Positions 24,739 through 34,254 of a stretch of 59,816 bases of DNA are shown here, piece by piece. This DNA comes from Pseudomonas nicosulfuronedens. Lineage in GTDB: Bacteria > Pseudomonadota > Gammaproteobacteria > Pseudomonadales > Pseudomonadaceae. The stretch's first letter is position 1; the number at the start of each line of letters is the position of its first letter. The notes under the pieces were generated by a model. The model was not told the DNA's origin and ran no database searches. It saw only the letters and a list, made by a program, of their open reading frames with translations. Location: NCBI RefSeq assembly GCF_005877905.1, contig NZ_SWDV01000044.1:1-59816 (forward strand), read 5' to 3'. The position numbers were made by a program, and so were the translations under genes.

Positions 24739-26559
24739 TCAGTCGAAGGCGAAATGCTCCGTCTTCAACCCCATGATCGACCGTACTGGCTTGGCCATCG
24801 CTGACGCATGCCCCTTGGCGCGTGGCAGCAGACGGGCGAAGTAGAAGTCGCTGGTAGCGATCTTGGCCTTGTAGAAGTCGCTCGACTCGCTGCCGCCCTG
24901 GCGCAGTCGCTTGCGTGCGGCGGCTTCCTGCAATGCCCAGGAATACGCCAGCGCGGCGTACCCGGAGAACATCAGGTAATCGTGGCTGGCGGTGCTTACC
25001 AGGTCCCGCTGTTTGCGGGCGGTCAGGGCAATGCGCAGGGTCAGCAGGTTCCACTGTGCGCAGAGCCTGAGCAGTGTGAGCGCGCGCCCGCGCATGGCCG
25101 GTTCCTGCTTGAGCAGGTCGACGGCGAACTTCGCCACCTGCCGGGTGAAGTCGCGCACGGCCTTGCCCTGGGTCATCAGCAGCACCTTGCGGCCGAGCAG
25201 GTCCAGCGCCTGGATGCCGGTGGTGCCTTCGTAGAGCGTGGCGATCCGCGCGTCGCGGACGATCTGCTCCATACCGTGTTCCTTGATGTAGCCGTGGCCG
25301 CCGAACACCTGCATGCCCAGGTTGGCGCTCTCCAGGCCCAGTTCGGTCAGGCAGCCCTTGAGGATCGGGGTGAGGAAGCCGAGCTTGTCATCCCAGCGGT
25401 CGTACTCGGCGTTGTCGTTGGTCAGCAGGCCCTGGATCATCTTGTCGGCGTACTGGGTCGCCAGGTAGATCAGCGCGCGGCCGCCTTCGGCCACGGCCTT
25501 CTGGGTCAGCAGCATGCGGCGCACGTCGCCATGGTGCATCAGGGTGTCAGCGATCTCGCCCGGCTCCTTGGTGCCGGAGAGGGCGCGCATGGAACGGCGC
25601 TCACGGGCATAGGCGAGTGCGCCCTGGTAGGCGAGTTCGGCGGTGGCGACGCCCTGGATGGCGGTGCCGATGCGGGCGCTGTTCATGAAGGTGAACATGC
25701 ACTCCAGGCCCTTGTTCGGCTCGCCGATCAGGTAGCCGGTGGCGCCGTCGAAGTTCATCACGCAGGTGGCCGAGGCCTTGATGCCCATCTTCTTTTCCAG
25801 CGCGCCACAGGTCACACCGTTGCGCAGGCCGAGGGTATTGCCTGCCCCCGGCAGGAATTTCGGCACGATGAACAGCGAGATGCCACGTGTGCCCTTGGGC
25901 GCATCGGGCAGGCGGGCGAGGACGATGTGCACGATGTTCTCGGTGAGGTCGTGCTCGCCGGAGGAGATGAAGATCTTGGTGCCGGTGATCGCGTAGCTAC
26001 CGTCGGCGTTGGTTTCGGCGCGGGTCTTAACCTGGCCCAGGTCGGTGCCGCACTGCGGCTCGGTCAGGCACATGGTGCCGCCCCAGCGGCCTTCGGTGAG
26101 CGGGGTGAGGTAGGTCTGTTTCTGTTCCTCGGTGCCATGCTGCATGACGGTGTTCATCGCGCCCAGCGACAGCCCCGGGTACATCGAGAACGGCCAGTTG
26201 GCAGTGCCCATCATCTCCTGCTTGAGCGCGCCCAGGCTCATCGGCAGGCCCTGGCCACCGTATTCGATCGGATGCGACAGGCCCTGCCAGCCGCCGGCGA
26301 CGTAGGCGTCGTAGGCTTCCTTGAAACCCTTGGGCGTGCGCACTTCGCCGTTCTCCAGGTGGCAGCCTTCCTCGTCGCCACTGTGGTAGAGCGGGGCGAT
26401 CACTTCCTCGCAGAGCTTCGCGCATTCACCGAGGATGGCGTCGACCATGTCCGGCGTGGCTTCGCCGCCGTTCACCAGATTCTGGTAATGGGTGGGGAAA
26501 TCGAAGACTTCGTTGAGCAGGAAGCGGGTGTCGCGCAGCGGGGCTTTGTAGACGGGCAT
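24739..26559 (-). CDS. Acyl-CoA dehydrogenase, C-terminally extended (DmdC/FadE-like)
   Basis: 606-aa flavoprotein oxidising an acyl-CoA to the enoyl-CoA. Length and the C-terminal extension fit the group that includes 3-methylmercaptopropionyl-CoA dehydrogenase rather than the classical 380-aa enzymes. Visible family segments are TMCLTEPQCGTDLG, ITGTKIFISSGEHD, QVFGGHGYIKEHGMEQIVRDARI and YEGTTGIQALDLLGRK. The ATG at 26559 is used; a longer in-frame extension has no resemblance. It is divergent from the marR gene, whose operator is in the shared region. Exact acyl chain is unknown. Confidence 0.9.
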   Translation of the reverse strand: MPVYKAPLRDTRFLLNEVFDFPTHYQNLVNGGEATPDMVDAILGECAKLCEEVIAPLYHSGDEEGCHLENGEVRTPKGFKEAYDAYVAGGWQGLSHPIEYGGQGLPMSLGALKQEMMGTANWPFSMYPGLSLGAMNTVMQHGTEEQKQTYLTPLTEGRWGGTMCLTEPQCGTDLGQVKTRAETNADGSYAITGTKIFISSGEHDLTENIVHIVLARLPDAPKGTRGISLFIVPKFLPGAGNTLGLRNGVTCGALEKKMGIKASATCVMNFDGATGYLIGEPNKGLECMFTFMNSARIGTAIQGVATAELAYQGALAYARERRSMRALSGTKEPGEIADTLMHHGDVRRMLLTQKAVAEGGRALIYLATQYADKMIQGLLTNDNAEYDRWDDKLGFLTPILKGCLTELGLESANLGMQVFGGHGYIKEHGMEQIVRDARIATLYEGTTGIQALDLLGRKVLLMTQGKAVRDFTRQVAKFAVDLLKQEPAMRGRALTLLRLCAQWNLLTLRIALTARKQRDLVSTASHDYLMFSGYAALAYSWALQEAAARKRLRQGGSESSDFYKAKIATSDFYFARLLPRAKGHASAMAKPVRSIMGLKTEHFAFD

Positions 26560-26714
26560 CGGGGACCTCGGACCGTGATGCGCCCCGTCGAAAGCGCGGG
26601 GCTGGGTGGCCGCAGTTATACGGCCGGTGCGCGCTGGTGCCCTTGGCTGCGCCAACGCCTCGCGCTGGCAGATGGGACAATCGGTCGCGCCGGCCATTGA
26701 CCGAATTGCGAATG

Positions 26715-26728
26715 CGGGTATATACATG
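26715..26728. promoter_or_regulatory. MarR operator candidate, site 1
   Basis: CGGGTATATACATG matches 12 of 14 positions of the perfect palindrome at 27188-27201 and ends five bases before the marR start codon, so binding would block marR expression (autorepression). Confidence 0.7.
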
Positions 26729-26733
26729 CATTT

Positions 26734-27150
26734 ATGCTGACCACCCAATGCCTCTGCACCAAACTGCGCCGCTCGGCCCGCGCCGTGACCCGCGTCTATG
26801 ACGATGCCCTGAAGGACGTCGGGTTGACCACTGCGCAGTTTTCCCTGCTGCGGCACCTGTCGCGACTGGAGCAGCCGAGCATCTCCGACCTGGCCGATGC
26901 CATGGGCCTGGATCGCAGCACGCTGGGGCGCAACCTCAAGCCGCTGGAAGCCGATGGCCTGGTGAAGCTCGAAGAGGGTGAGGATCAGCGCAACCGTATC
27001 GTGGTCCTGACTCCGGCCGGACTCGAGCGCATCGTGCGTGGTCGCGATGCCTGGGATGCGGCGCAGCAAGATGTGGCTTCGCACTTGGGCGATGAAAAGC
27101 GCCGTCAGCTGGAAGCCTTGTTGGATGAACTGGCCGCGCTGGAGAGCTAG
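26734..27150 (+). CDS. MarR-family transcriptional regulator
   Basis: 138-aa winged-helix regulator. The recognition region SDLADAMGLDRSTLGRNLKPLE (about 51-72) and wing EEGEDQRNRIVVLTPAG are typical MarR; two cysteines near the N-terminus (QCLC) are frequent in this subgroup and could sense oxidants or electrophiles. It stands between a divergent acyl-CoA dehydrogenase and a co-directional MFS gene, and matching palindromes precede both marR and the MFS gene. Confidence 0.92.
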   Translation: MLTTQCLCTKLRRSARAVTRVYDDALKDVGLTTAQFSLLRHLSRLEQPSISDLADAMGLDRSTLGRNLKPLEADGLVKLEEGEDQRNRIVVLTPAGLERIVRGRDAWDAAQQDVASHLGDEKRRQLEALLDELAALES

Positions 27151-27187
27151 CGGCGGCCTGCGTGCACTGTGGAACAATGATTAAAAG

Positions 27188-27201
27188 CGGGTATATACCC
27201 G
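27188..27201. promoter_or_regulatory. MarR operator candidate, site 2 (perfect palindrome)
   Basis: CGGGTATATACCCG equals its reverse complement and ends 14 bases before the MFS start codon, next to its ribosome binding site. The core CGGGTATATAC is shared with site 1. Confidence 0.75.
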
Positions 27202-27215
27202 TGTAGGAGCAACTG

Positions 27216-28418
27216 ATGTCGAAGCTGTCGCGCACAGGGTTCTGGATACTGCTATCCGGCGCCCTGATCCTCGCCCTGTCCCTGGGCATCCGCCACGGCT
27301 TCGGCCTGTTCCTGGCGCCGATGAGCGCCGAATTCGGCTGGGGGCGCGAGACCTTCGCCTTCGCCATTGCCCTGCAGAACCTGATCTGGGGCATCGCCCA
27401 GCCCTTCACCGGCGCCATTGCCGACCGCTTCGGCGCGATGCGCACGGTGGTGGTTGGCGGCATCCTCTACGCCACCGGTCTCGTGCTGATGGGCTATTCC
27501 GACTCGGCCTTCAGCCTGTCGATGAGTGCGGGCCTGTTGATTGGTGTCGGCCTGTCCGGTACGTCGTTCTCGGTTATCCTCGGCGCGGTTGGCCGCGCGG
27601 TGCCGCTGGAGCGGCGCAGCATGGCGATGGGCATCTCGGCGGCAGCGGGTTCCTTCGGTCAGTTCGCCATGCTGCCGGGCACGCTCGGGCTGATCGGCTG
27701 GCTGGGCTGGTCCGCTGCGCTGCTGGCGCTGGGCCTGCTGGTGGCCTTCATCGTGCCGCTGGCGGTGCTGATGAAGGACAAGCCGCTGCCGACGCAGGGC
27801 CACGAGCAAACCTTGGGCGAGGCGCTGCGCGAGGCGGCCGGGCATTCCGGCTTCTGGCTGCTGTCCCTGGGCTTTTTCGTCTGTGGCTTCCAGGTGGTGT
27901 TCATCGGCGTGCACCTGCCGGCCTACCTGGTGGACCGCCATTTGCCCGCCACCGTCGGCACCACGGTGCTGGCGCTGGTAGGTCTGTTCAACGTCTTTGG
28001 CACCTACATTGCCGGCTGGCTGGGCGGGCGGATGAGCAAGCCCAGGCTGCTCACCGGCCTGTACCTGTTGCGCGCAGTGGTGATCGTCGCCTTCATCTGG
28101 TCGCCGTTGAGCGTCTGGACGGCGTACGCCTTCGGTATCGCCATGGGCTTGCTGTGGCTGTCCACCGTGCCGCTGACCAACGGCACAGTCGCGACCCTGT
28201 TCGGCGTGCGCAACCTGTCGATGCTCGGTGGCATCACCTTCCTGTTCCACCAGATCGGCGCCTTCCTCGGCGGCTGGCTGGGCGGTTACGTGTATGACCA
28301 CACCGGCAACTACGACCTCGTCTGGCAGGTTTCCATCCTCCTCAGCCTGCTGGCCGGTCTGCTCAACTGGCCGGTGCGCGAGCGCCCGGTCGAGCGTGCC
28401 GCGTTGGGGGCGGCGTGA
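27216..28418 (+). CDS. MFS transporter
   Basis: Inner-membrane major facilitator of 400 aa with about 12 hydrophobic segments. The N-terminal GIRHGFGLFLAPM and GALADRFG-like loop (GAIADRFGAMRTVV, about residues 66-79) are typical of the monocarboxylate/oxalate-formate branch. The substrate is unknown; control by the adjacent MarR regulator suggests efflux or uptake of a small aromatic or organic acid that is also its ligand. GGAG precedes ATG 27216. Its stop overlaps the GTG of the next small gene. Confidence 0.9.
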   Translation: MSKLSRTGFWILLSGALILALSLGIRHGFGLFLAPMSAEFGWGRETFAFAIALQNLIWGIAQPFTGAIADRFGAMRTVVVGGILYATGLVLMGYSDSAFSLSMSAGLLIGVGLSGTSFSVILGAVGRAVPLERRSMAMGISAAAGSFGQFAMLPGTLGLIGWLGWSAALLALGLLVAFIVPLAVLMKDKPLPTQGHEQTLGEALREAAGHSGFWLLSLGFFVCGFQVVFIGVHLPAYLVDRHLPATVGTTVLALVGLFNVFGTYIAGWLGGRMSKPRLLTGLYLLRAVVIVAFIWSPLSVWTAYAFGIAMGLLWLSTVPLTNGTVATLFGVRNLSMLGGITFLFHQIGAFLGGWLGGYVYDHTGNYDLVWQVSILLSLLAGLLNWPVRERPVERAALGAA

Positions 28419-28537
28419 AGCGCCCACTGGTGATCGCTCTGGTGCTGGGACTTGGCCTGGCGGTGGCTGGTATTGCGTGGTGGGGCTGGCAGCGCGGCGG
28501 TCTTGCGCTGATGCAGCTGGGCATGGGCAGTTGCTGA
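28415..28537 (+). CDS. Short predicted membrane peptide (40 aa)
   Basis: A 40-codon frame beginning GTG, overlapping the MFS stop codon as GTGA. It encodes KRP followed by one hydrophobic segment (LVIALVLGLGLAVAGIAWW), then a short tail ending GSC. The overlap is the same coupling seen in other real operons of this window, which supports translation. One inner-membrane helix with the N-terminus inside is predicted from the positive residues. Function unknown; it might be an accessory subunit of the transporter. Confidence 0.6.
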   Translation: MKRPLVIALVLGLGLAVAGIAWWGWQRGGLALMQLGMGSC

Positions 28538-28585
28538 TGCATGGCGCGCGGGGTAGCGTGGCGGGATAACCCGAGGATCACTGCC

Positions 28586-29137
28586 ATGCGCCTTTCCCTG
28601 CTCGCCCTGTCTCTGTTGTTGTCCCTGGCCGCGCAGGCCGCCGACTGCCCGGCGCTGCTCAAGACCCAGGGTGAATTGCCCAAGTTGCGCTCCAAGGATG
28701 TGCTCGACCTTTGCGAGCTCTATGCCGGCAAGCCCTTGCTGGTGGTGAATACCGCCAGCCATTGCGGCTTCACTCCGCAGTTCAAGGGCCTCGAAGCTGT
28801 CTACCAGAAGTACAAGGGACAGGGCCTGGAAGTGCTCGGCGTACCCTCTGATGACTTCAAGCAGGAGGATGCCGATGCCGCCGAAACCGCGAAGATCTGC
28901 TACGGCAACTATGGCGTGACCTTCAACATGACCTCGGTGCAGCACGTCAGCGGCGACGAGGCGATTCCGCTGTTCAAGGACCTTGCCCAGCAGGCCGACC
29001 AGGTGCCGCGCTGGAACTTCTTCAAGTACGTGGTGGACCGCCAGGGCAAGGTGGTGGCGGAGTTCTCCAGCCTGACCAAGCCGGATGATCCGGAGCTGCA
29101 GGCGGCCATCGAAAAGGCTATCGCCAGCCAACCCTGA
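28586..29137 (+). CDS. Periplasmic glutathione peroxidase-family protein
   Basis: 183 aa with a signal peptide ([18 protein letters not shown]), so the enzyme acts in the periplasm. The thioredoxin-fold peroxidase domain has the peroxidatic Cys in [12 protein letters not shown], and WNFFKY carries the active-site Trp. It reduces hydroperoxides, most likely with thioredoxin-like rather than glutathione donors. The chosen start gives a proper signal peptide. It follows the MFS/small-peptide pair in the same direction and is followed by a strong terminator. Confidence 0.92.
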   Translation: MRLSLLALSLLLSLAAQAADCPALLKTQGELPKLRSKDVLDLCELYAGKPLLVVNTASHCGFTPQFKGLEAVYQKYKGQGLEVLGVPSDDFKQEDADAAETAKICYGNYGVTFNMTSVQHVSGDEAIPLFKDLAQQADQVPRWNFFKYVVDRQGKVVAEFSSLTKPDDPELQAAIEKAIASQP

Positions 29138-29156
29138 GACTCGGGGAATCACGATG

Positions 29157-29182
29157 AAGCCGGGCCGATGCCCGGCTTTTTT
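29157..29182 (+). terminator. Rho-independent terminator after the peroxidase gene
   Basis: Stem GCCGGGC / GCCCGGC, loop CGAT, followed by six T. Confidence 0.92.
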
Positions 29183-29307
29183 GTGCGCCAGCGCAGGCGG
29201 AGGGGAAATTTCCTGTTACAGGTTTAGCCATGGAATGCGACAATTCGCGCCCGGCGGCATGGCAATTGGCCGCTGATGTCATGGATACGATTCAGGAGAT
29301 TCACCCT

Positions 29308-30243
29308 ATGGATGGCAAAGCCCTCTTCCTGGCTGCCTTGCTCGCACAGGCCATCGCCGCCCCGGCGTTCGCCGCTCCCGCTACCGCCAATCAGAGCGAA
29401 GCCCCCGCGGCTGCCGCTGCTCCCGTTCCCGCCGCCGAGTCGGACGAGGAGATGTCGCCCGAGACCTTCGTCGCCAGCCTGCACTTCCAGAAGGGCAAGG
29501 TGGTGGTCGGCGATAACCTCGCGACTTTCGATCTGCCGGAGAACTTCGTCTTCCTCGACGGCAAGGATGCCGAGCGCGTGCTGGAAGCCTGGGGCAACCC
29601 GCCCTCCGATCCACCGCTGGGCATGCTGATGCCGGCCGGCGTTTCGCCGTTCGCTGCCGAGTCCTGGGCGGTGACCGTGCAGTATGAGGAGAGCGGCTAC
29701 GTCTCCGACGAGGACGCGGCAAAGATCGACTACGCGGAAATGCTCAAGGACATGCAGGACGACCTCAAGGAAGCCAACCCGCAGCGTGAGCAGCAGGGCT
29801 TCGAGTCGATCCAGCTGATCGGCTGGGCCGCGCCTCCGCGCTATGACGCGGCGGAGAAGAAGCTGTACTGGGCCAAGGAGCTGCAGTTCGGCGACGCCAA
29901 GGAGCACACGCTGAACTACAACATCCGCGCGCTGGGCCGCAAAGGCGTGCTGGTGCTGAACTTCGTCGCGGGTATGGAGCAGTTGCCGGAGATCGAGAAG
30001 AACGTCAGCAAGGTGCTGGCGATGACCGAGTTCAACCCGGGCAACCGCTATGTCGACTTCAATCCCAGCGTCGACAAGGTCGCCGCCTATGGCCTGGGTG
30101 CGCTGATCGCCGGCAAGGTCGCCGCCAAGGTCGGCCTGTTCGCGACCCTGCTGGTGCTGCTGAAGAAGCTGTGGATCGTCCCGGCCCTGGCTATTGGCTG
30201 GATCGCCCGTCGCTTCAAGCGCAAGCCGTCGAGCGAAGGCTGA
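29308..30243 (+). CDS. DUF2167 family membrane protein
   Basis: 311-aa exported protein: signal peptide ending AFAA about residue 22, an Ala/Pro-rich linker, a large periplasmic domain, and one or two hydrophobic segments near the C-terminus (LGALIAGKVAAKVG, LFATLLVLLKKLWIVPALAIG) followed by a basic tail. This matches DUF2167 as I know it; function unestablished. ATG 29308 is preferred over 29281 because AGGAG (29294-29298) is correctly spaced. Confidence 0.85.
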   Translation: MDGKALFLAALLAQAIAAPAFAAPATANQSEAPAAAAAPVPAAESDEEMSPETFVASLHFQKGKVVVGDNLATFDLPENFVFLDGKDAERVLEAWGNPPSDPPLGMLMPAGVSPFAAESWAVTVQYEESGYVSDEDAAKIDYAEMLKDMQDDLKEANPQREQQGFESIQLIGWAAPPRYDAAEKKLYWAKELQFGDAKEHTLNYNIRALGRKGVLVLNFVAGMEQLPEIEKNVSKVLAMTEFNPGNRYVDFNPSVDKVAAYGLGALIAGKVAAKVGLFATLLVLLKKLWIVPALAIGWIARRFKRKPSSEG

Positions 30244-30251
30244 TTCGTTTT

Positions 30252-30344
30252 TGTAGGACCGAGGGGGACGCCTAGTCCTTGCTCGCGAACCGCTTGATGC
30301 CGGAGCCGCCTGGAACTCTGTTCGCGAGCAAGCTCGCTCCTACA
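30252..30344. repeat. Degenerate REP palindrome
   Basis: The right arm (GTTCGCGAGCAAGC...CTCCTACA) is intact while the left arm starts TGTAGGACCGAGG and has diverged or been rearranged before CTTGCTCGCGAAC. Confidence 0.8.
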
Positions 30345-30373
30345 AAGTCAGGGGCACGTATCGCGCGAAAATG

Positions 30374-30401
30374 AAAAAGCCGGGCAATTGCCCGGCTTTT
30401 T
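30374..30401. terminator. Bidirectional terminator
   Basis: AAAAAGCCGGGC and GCCCGGCTTTTT with loop AATT, between the converging DUF2167 and DUF3108 genes. Confidence 0.93.
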
Positions 30402-30417
30402 CGTTTGCGCTGAAGGA

Positions 30418-31134
30418 TCAGCCTTTCTCGCCCTGAACGGCCTTGCCGTTCACGGTGCCTTCCTTGAGCATGATCTGGTATTCCTTGCCGTCGGACTCCT
30501 GCTGGTACAGGCGCACGAGGAGGAAATCCCAATCCTTGGCGAACCAGAGGATGGTCTTGCGGTTGCTCTTGGTGGGATCGCGCACGCGCTCCACCTTGAT
30601 GGCGGTGATCAGGCCGGCCTGGGTGCGGACCTTCTCCTCGCCGAGCACGCGGAAGTCGTAGGTATCGGTGTCGGTACCCTCGATCACCTGGTAGCTCATG
30701 GCCTTCTTGCCGACGGCCACGTCATGCTGCAGCGCGAGCTGGTAGGTGGACTTGTCCAGCTGGCCCTTGTTCAGCGGCTGGCGCACCTGGTCGCCACGGT
30801 CGCTGCCCAGCACCTGCTTCTCGGCCCAGTCGAAATCGAGCTCGGTCTGCTTGTTCTTGCCCAGACCTTCTCGGGCCCAACGGTAGGTCAGCGGCAGGTA
30901 GGTGTCGTTCTCGACCTTGAACGTGCTGTTTTCGGTCAGGCTGGCGAGCAGCATGGAGGCCTTGAAGTTCAGCTCCCAGCGGCCACCGTCGCCTTGCTTG
31001 AGGCTGCGGGAGGCCGTACCGCTGATGGGCATCTGTTTCCAGTCGGCGGTGTAGCTGGCGTCGAACGGTTCCAGCTCATAAGCCTGGGCCGGCAAGGTCA
31101 GCACGGCCATCAGGAATAACAGAGCTCTACGCAT
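30418..31134 (-). CDS. DUF3108 domain-containing periplasmic protein
   Basis: 238 aa with a signal peptide (MRRALLFLMAVLTLPAQA) and a beta-rich domain beginning YELEPFDASYTADWK, the normal opening of DUF3108 proteins. No catalytic residues are apparent and the function is not known. It lies ten bases downstream of purN and probably shares its transcript, a linkage common in pseudomonads. The start follows the signal peptide; an upstream frame extension overlaps purN. Confidence 0.88.
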   Translation of the reverse strand: MRRALLFLMAVLTLPAQAYELEPFDASYTADWKQMPISGTASRSLKQGDGGRWELNFKASMLLASLTENSTFKVENDTYLPLTYRWAREGLGKNKQTELDFDWAEKQVLGSDRGDQVRQPLNKGQLDKSTYQLALQHDVAVGKKAMSYQVIEGTDTDTYDFRVLGEEKVRTQAGLITAIKVERVRDPTKSNRKTILWFAKDWDFLLVRLYQQESDGKEYQIMLKEGTVNGKAVQGEKG

Positions 31135-31144
31135 CGCGAATCTC

Positions 31145-31795
31145 CTAGGTTCGGTACGAATGGCCGGATGCGGGCAGAAGCTCCCCATCCAGCGTGGCGC
31201 CTTGTTCACCCAGCCGCACTCGGCCTTCGGCAAACCAGCGCATGGCCAGCGGATAGATCACATGTTCCTGCACGTGAACGCGCTGCGCCAGCGTTTCCGG
31301 CGTGTCGTCAGACTCTACCGGGATTGCCGCCTGTACGACCAGAGGACCGCCATCAAGTTCCTCGGTGACGAAGTGCACGCTGCAGCCGTGCTCGGCATCA
31401 CCGGCCTCCAGCGCACGCTGGTGGGTGTGCAGGCCCTTGTACTTGGGCAGCAGGGACGGATGGATGTTCAGCAGGCGACCCTGGTAGTGACGCACGAAGT
31501 CCGCGCTGAGGATGCGCATGAAGCCGGCGAGCAGCACCAGGTCGGCGTTGAAGCCGTCGATGGCCTGGATCAGCGCGGCATCGAAGCTCTCGCGGTCGGC
31601 GTAGGACTTGTGGTCGAGGAAGCGAGTCTCGATGCCGGCCTGGCGCGCACGCTCCAGGCCGTAAGCGTCCGCGCGGTTGGAGATCACCGCACGGATCACT
31701 GCCGGCGTGTCAGCGCCGGCGAGACTGTCGATCAGGGCTTGCAGGTTGCTGCCGGAGCCGGAAATCAGCACCACGACATTGCAAGGTGTGGACAT
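31145..31795 (-). CDS. purN: Phosphoribosylglycinamide formyltransferase
   Basis: 216-aa cytoplasmic GAR transformylase, third step of purine synthesis, using 10-formyl-THF. VLISGSGSNLQAL at the N-terminus, LAGFMRILS, NIHPSLLPKYKGLHTH (catalytic Asn and His) and HFVTEELDGGPLV (catalytic Asp region) are present. Its ATG overlaps the purM stop by one base (TGATG), so the pair is translationally coupled. Confidence 0.96.
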   Translation of the reverse strand: MSTPCNVVVLISGSGSNLQALIDSLAGADTPAVIRAVISNRADAYGLERARQAGIETRFLDHKSYADRESFDAALIQAIDGFNADLVLLAGFMRILSADFVRHYQGRLLNIHPSLLPKYKGLHTHQRALEAGDAEHGCSVHFVTEELDGGPLVVQAAIPVESDDTPETLAQRVHVQEHVIYPLAMRWFAEGRVRLGEQGATLDGELLPASGHSYRT

Positions 31796-32856
31796 CAGTG
31801 GCCTTTCAGGTTGTTCAGGACCACGCGCTCGGCGTCGGCGGCGCAGGCGTCGATGCGGCCGATGACCCACGGCTGCTCGCCGGCGTCGCGAAGGGCCTTC
31901 AGGGAAGCCTCGACCTGATCCTGTGCAACGCAGATGACCATGCCCACGCCGCAGTTCAGCACGCGGTGCATCTCGGTCTCGTCGACGTTGCCTTTTTCCT
32001 GCAGCCAGTCGAAGACCGCCGGGCGCTGCCAGCTGGCCACGTCAACCACGGCCTGGGCGTTGTCCGGCAGGACGCGCGGGATGTTGTCCAGCAGGCCGCC
32101 GCCGGTGATGTGGGCCATGGCCTTGACCGCGGCGGTCTGCTTGATCAGCTGCAGCAGCGGCTTCACGTAGATGCGAGTCGGCGCCATCAGCAGGTCGGCC
32201 AGGGGCTGGCCGTTCAGTTGGGTGGCTTCGATGTCGGCACCGGAGACTTCGATGATCTTGCGGATCAGCGAGTAGCCGTTGGAGTGCGGGCCGGAAGAGG
32301 GCAGGGCGATCAGGGCGTCGCCGGCGACTACCTTCGAGCCGTCGATGATCTCGGACTTCTCCACCACGCCGACGCAGAAGCCGGCCAGGTCGTAGTCTTC
32401 GCCTTCGTACATGCCCGGCATCTCGGCGGTCTCGCCACCGACCAGGGAGCAGCCCGCCAGCTCGCAGCCGGCGCCGATGCCGGTGACCACGGTGGCAGCC
32501 ACGTCGACATTGAGCTTGCCGGTGGCGTAGTAGTCGAGGAAGAACAGCGGCTCGGCGCCGCAGACCACCAGGTCGTTCACGCACATGGCGACCAGGTCCT
32601 GGCCGATGCTGTCGTGCTTGTTCAGGTTCAGCGCCAGGCGCAGCTTGGTGCCGACGCCGTCGGTGCCGGAGACCAGCACAGGCTGCTTGTAACCGGCCGG
32701 GATTTCGCACAGAGCGCCAAAGCCACCCAGGCCGCCCATGACTTCCGGACGTGCCGTGCGCTTGGCGACGCCTTTGATGCGTTCGACCAGGGCTTCGCCG
32801 GCGTCGATGTCCACACCGGCGTCCTTGTAGCTCAACGAGGGTTGCTTGTTGCTCAT
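31795..32856 (-). CDS. purM: Phosphoribosylformylglycinamidine cyclo-ligase
   Basis: 353-aa AIR synthetase, ATP-dependent ring closure in purine synthesis. Characteristic segments: [13 protein letters not shown] at the start, [33 protein letters not shown] and [14 protein letters not shown] 32856 is used; the longer frame upstream has no homology. Operon purM-purN-DUF3108. Confidence 0.96.
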   Translation of the reverse strand: MSNKQPSLSYKDAGVDIDAGEALVERIKGVAKRTARPEVMGGLGGFGALCEIPAGYKQPVLVSGTDGVGTKLRLALNLNKHDSIGQDLVAMCVNDLVVCGAEPLFFLDYYATGKLNVDVAATVVTGIGAGCELAGCSLVGGETAEMPGMYEGEDYDLAGFCVGVVEKSEIIDGSKVVAGDALIALPSSGPHSNGYSLIRKIIEVSGADIEATQLNGQPLADLLMAPTRIYVKPLLQLIKQTAAVKAMAHITGGGLLDNIPRVLPDNAQAVVDVASWQRPAVFDWLQEKGNVDETEMHRVLNCGVGMVICVAQDQVEASLKALRDAGEQPWVIGRIDACAADAERVVLNNLKGH

Positions 32857-33068
32857 AAATCCAGGCCTATAGAAGGGATGATTCGTCTTGCCGCCGGGTG
32901 CGCCGTTCGCGCTTCCCGGCCTGCGCGGGAGGCGCGGGATTTTATCAGGCTTGCCCGGCAGCGGCCATCTCGCGCTGTTGCCGCTGGCCGGACGGCTGTT
33001 TAAGGTATAGGCCTTCCTTGCCAGCTCACTGCGTGCTGGCATCTTCGTTTTTGCCGCGAGAGCCCGCC

Positions 33069-34109
33069 ATGCGCCTGACTGCCCGCCTGTTGATCCTCTG
33101 CCTGTCACTGTTCAGCCTGCCGTCCTTCGCTGAAACGCTGGGCAACCTGTACCAGGTGCACGAGCCGGTGGCCTCCCAGCAGCCGGACGAGCGCAACGCC
33201 GGCCTGACCCGCGCCCTGCAGACCCTGGTGCTGCGCCTGACCGGCAATGCCGGTGCTGCACAGAGTCCGGCCCTGGCCGGCTACTTCAAGGACCCGCAGC
33301 AGCTGATCAGCCAGTATGGCTTCGAGAACGGCCCGCCCATGGCGCTGGTCGTGGACTTCGATCCGACCGCCACCGACAACGCCCTGCGCCAGGCCGGCCT
33401 GCCGGTGTGGGGCGCCAGCCGTCCGAGCGTGCTGGCCTGGTGGCTGAACGAAAGCGCCAACGGCAGCAGCCTGGTAGGCGACAGTCAGGAAGCCTCCGCC
33501 CCGCTGAACCGCGCCGCCCAGCGTCGCGGCCTGCCGCTGCGCCTGCCGATGGCCGATCTCGGTGAACAGCAGGTTGGCACGCCCGAGAACCTCAACGCCG
33601 CCCAGCCCGATGCACTCAAAGCAGCCTCCGAGCGTTACGGCGCCGACGCCCTGCTGGCGGTGGACGCCAAGGAAGCCGACGGCAAGTGGACCGCCACCTG
33701 GCGCGTGTGGATGGGCGACAGCCGTGAACAGGGCCAGGCCCAGGGCGATACCCCGGACGCGCTGGCTGATGCGGTGATGCTTGGTGTGTCGCAACGCCTG
33801 TCGCAGCGTTTCGTCGGCTCGGCAGGCTCGGCTTCGGCCCAGGTCCTGCAGATCGAGGGCGCCGACCTGGCCCGCTACGCCGAAGTTTCGCGCCTGCTGG
33901 AGCCGATGGGTGCCAAGCTGGTGGAGGTCCAGGGGAACAAGCTCGTCTACCGCGTGACTGCCAGCACCGAGCAATTACGTGCGCAACTGGCACTGGCCCG
34001 ACTGCAGGAGGCCCCGGCCGAACCGGCGCAACCGGCGGTCGACGCCAATGGCCAACCGGTACCGAGCGCGGCTGTGCCGACGCAGAACACGCTGCGCTTC
34101 CACTGGTGA
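33069..34109 (+). CDS. DUF2066 domain-containing exported protein
   Basis: 346 aa with a signal peptide ([15 protein letters not shown], cleavage about residue 20) and a periplasmic domain opening with [16 protein letters not shown], as in DUF2066 proteins between purM and hda in pseudomonads. The C-terminus is Ala/Pro-rich and probably flexible. Function unknown. It is divergent from purM, which starts 212 bases away. Confidence 0.88.
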   Translation: MRLTARLLILCLSLFSLPSFAETLGNLYQVHEPVASQQPDERNAGLTRALQTLVLRLTGNAGAAQSPALAGYFKDPQQLISQYGFENGPPMALVVDFDPTATDNALRQAGLPVWGASRPSVLAWWLNESANGSSLVGDSQEASAPLNRAAQRRGLPLRLPMADLGEQQVGTPENLNAAQPDALKAASERYGADALLAVDAKEADGKWTATWRVWMGDSREQGQAQGDTPDALADAVMLGVSQRLSQRFVGSAGSASAQVLQIEGADLARYAEVSRLLEPMGAKLVEVQGNKLVYRVTASTEQLRAQLALARLQEAPAEPAQPAVDANGQPVPSAAVPTQNTLRFHW

Positions 34110-34118
34110 TGAGCACTC

Positions 34119-34146
34119 CGGGAGCGGGCAAAGTCCCGCTTCCCGG
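34119..34146 (+). terminator. Stem-loop after DUF2066 gene
   Basis: GGGAGCGGG and CCCGCTTCCC can pair around loop CAAAGT with a single bulge. There is no T-run, so it is a weak terminator or attenuator before hda. Confidence 0.5.
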
Positions 34147-34254
34147 CGCCGGTGGCTCTGAGTCGCACGTGGTAGCTGCGTTATCCTTCTGATTTGGATA
34201 AACTTTCAGTCACCAAGGCCCACCCCAAGCGATTGAAGAAACGCCCGGCCCGGC

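Noticed and set aside
24808..26700. 630-codon plus-strand frame
   Set aside because: Antisense to the acyl-CoA dehydrogenase, whose translation shows clear family motifs; this frame shows none.
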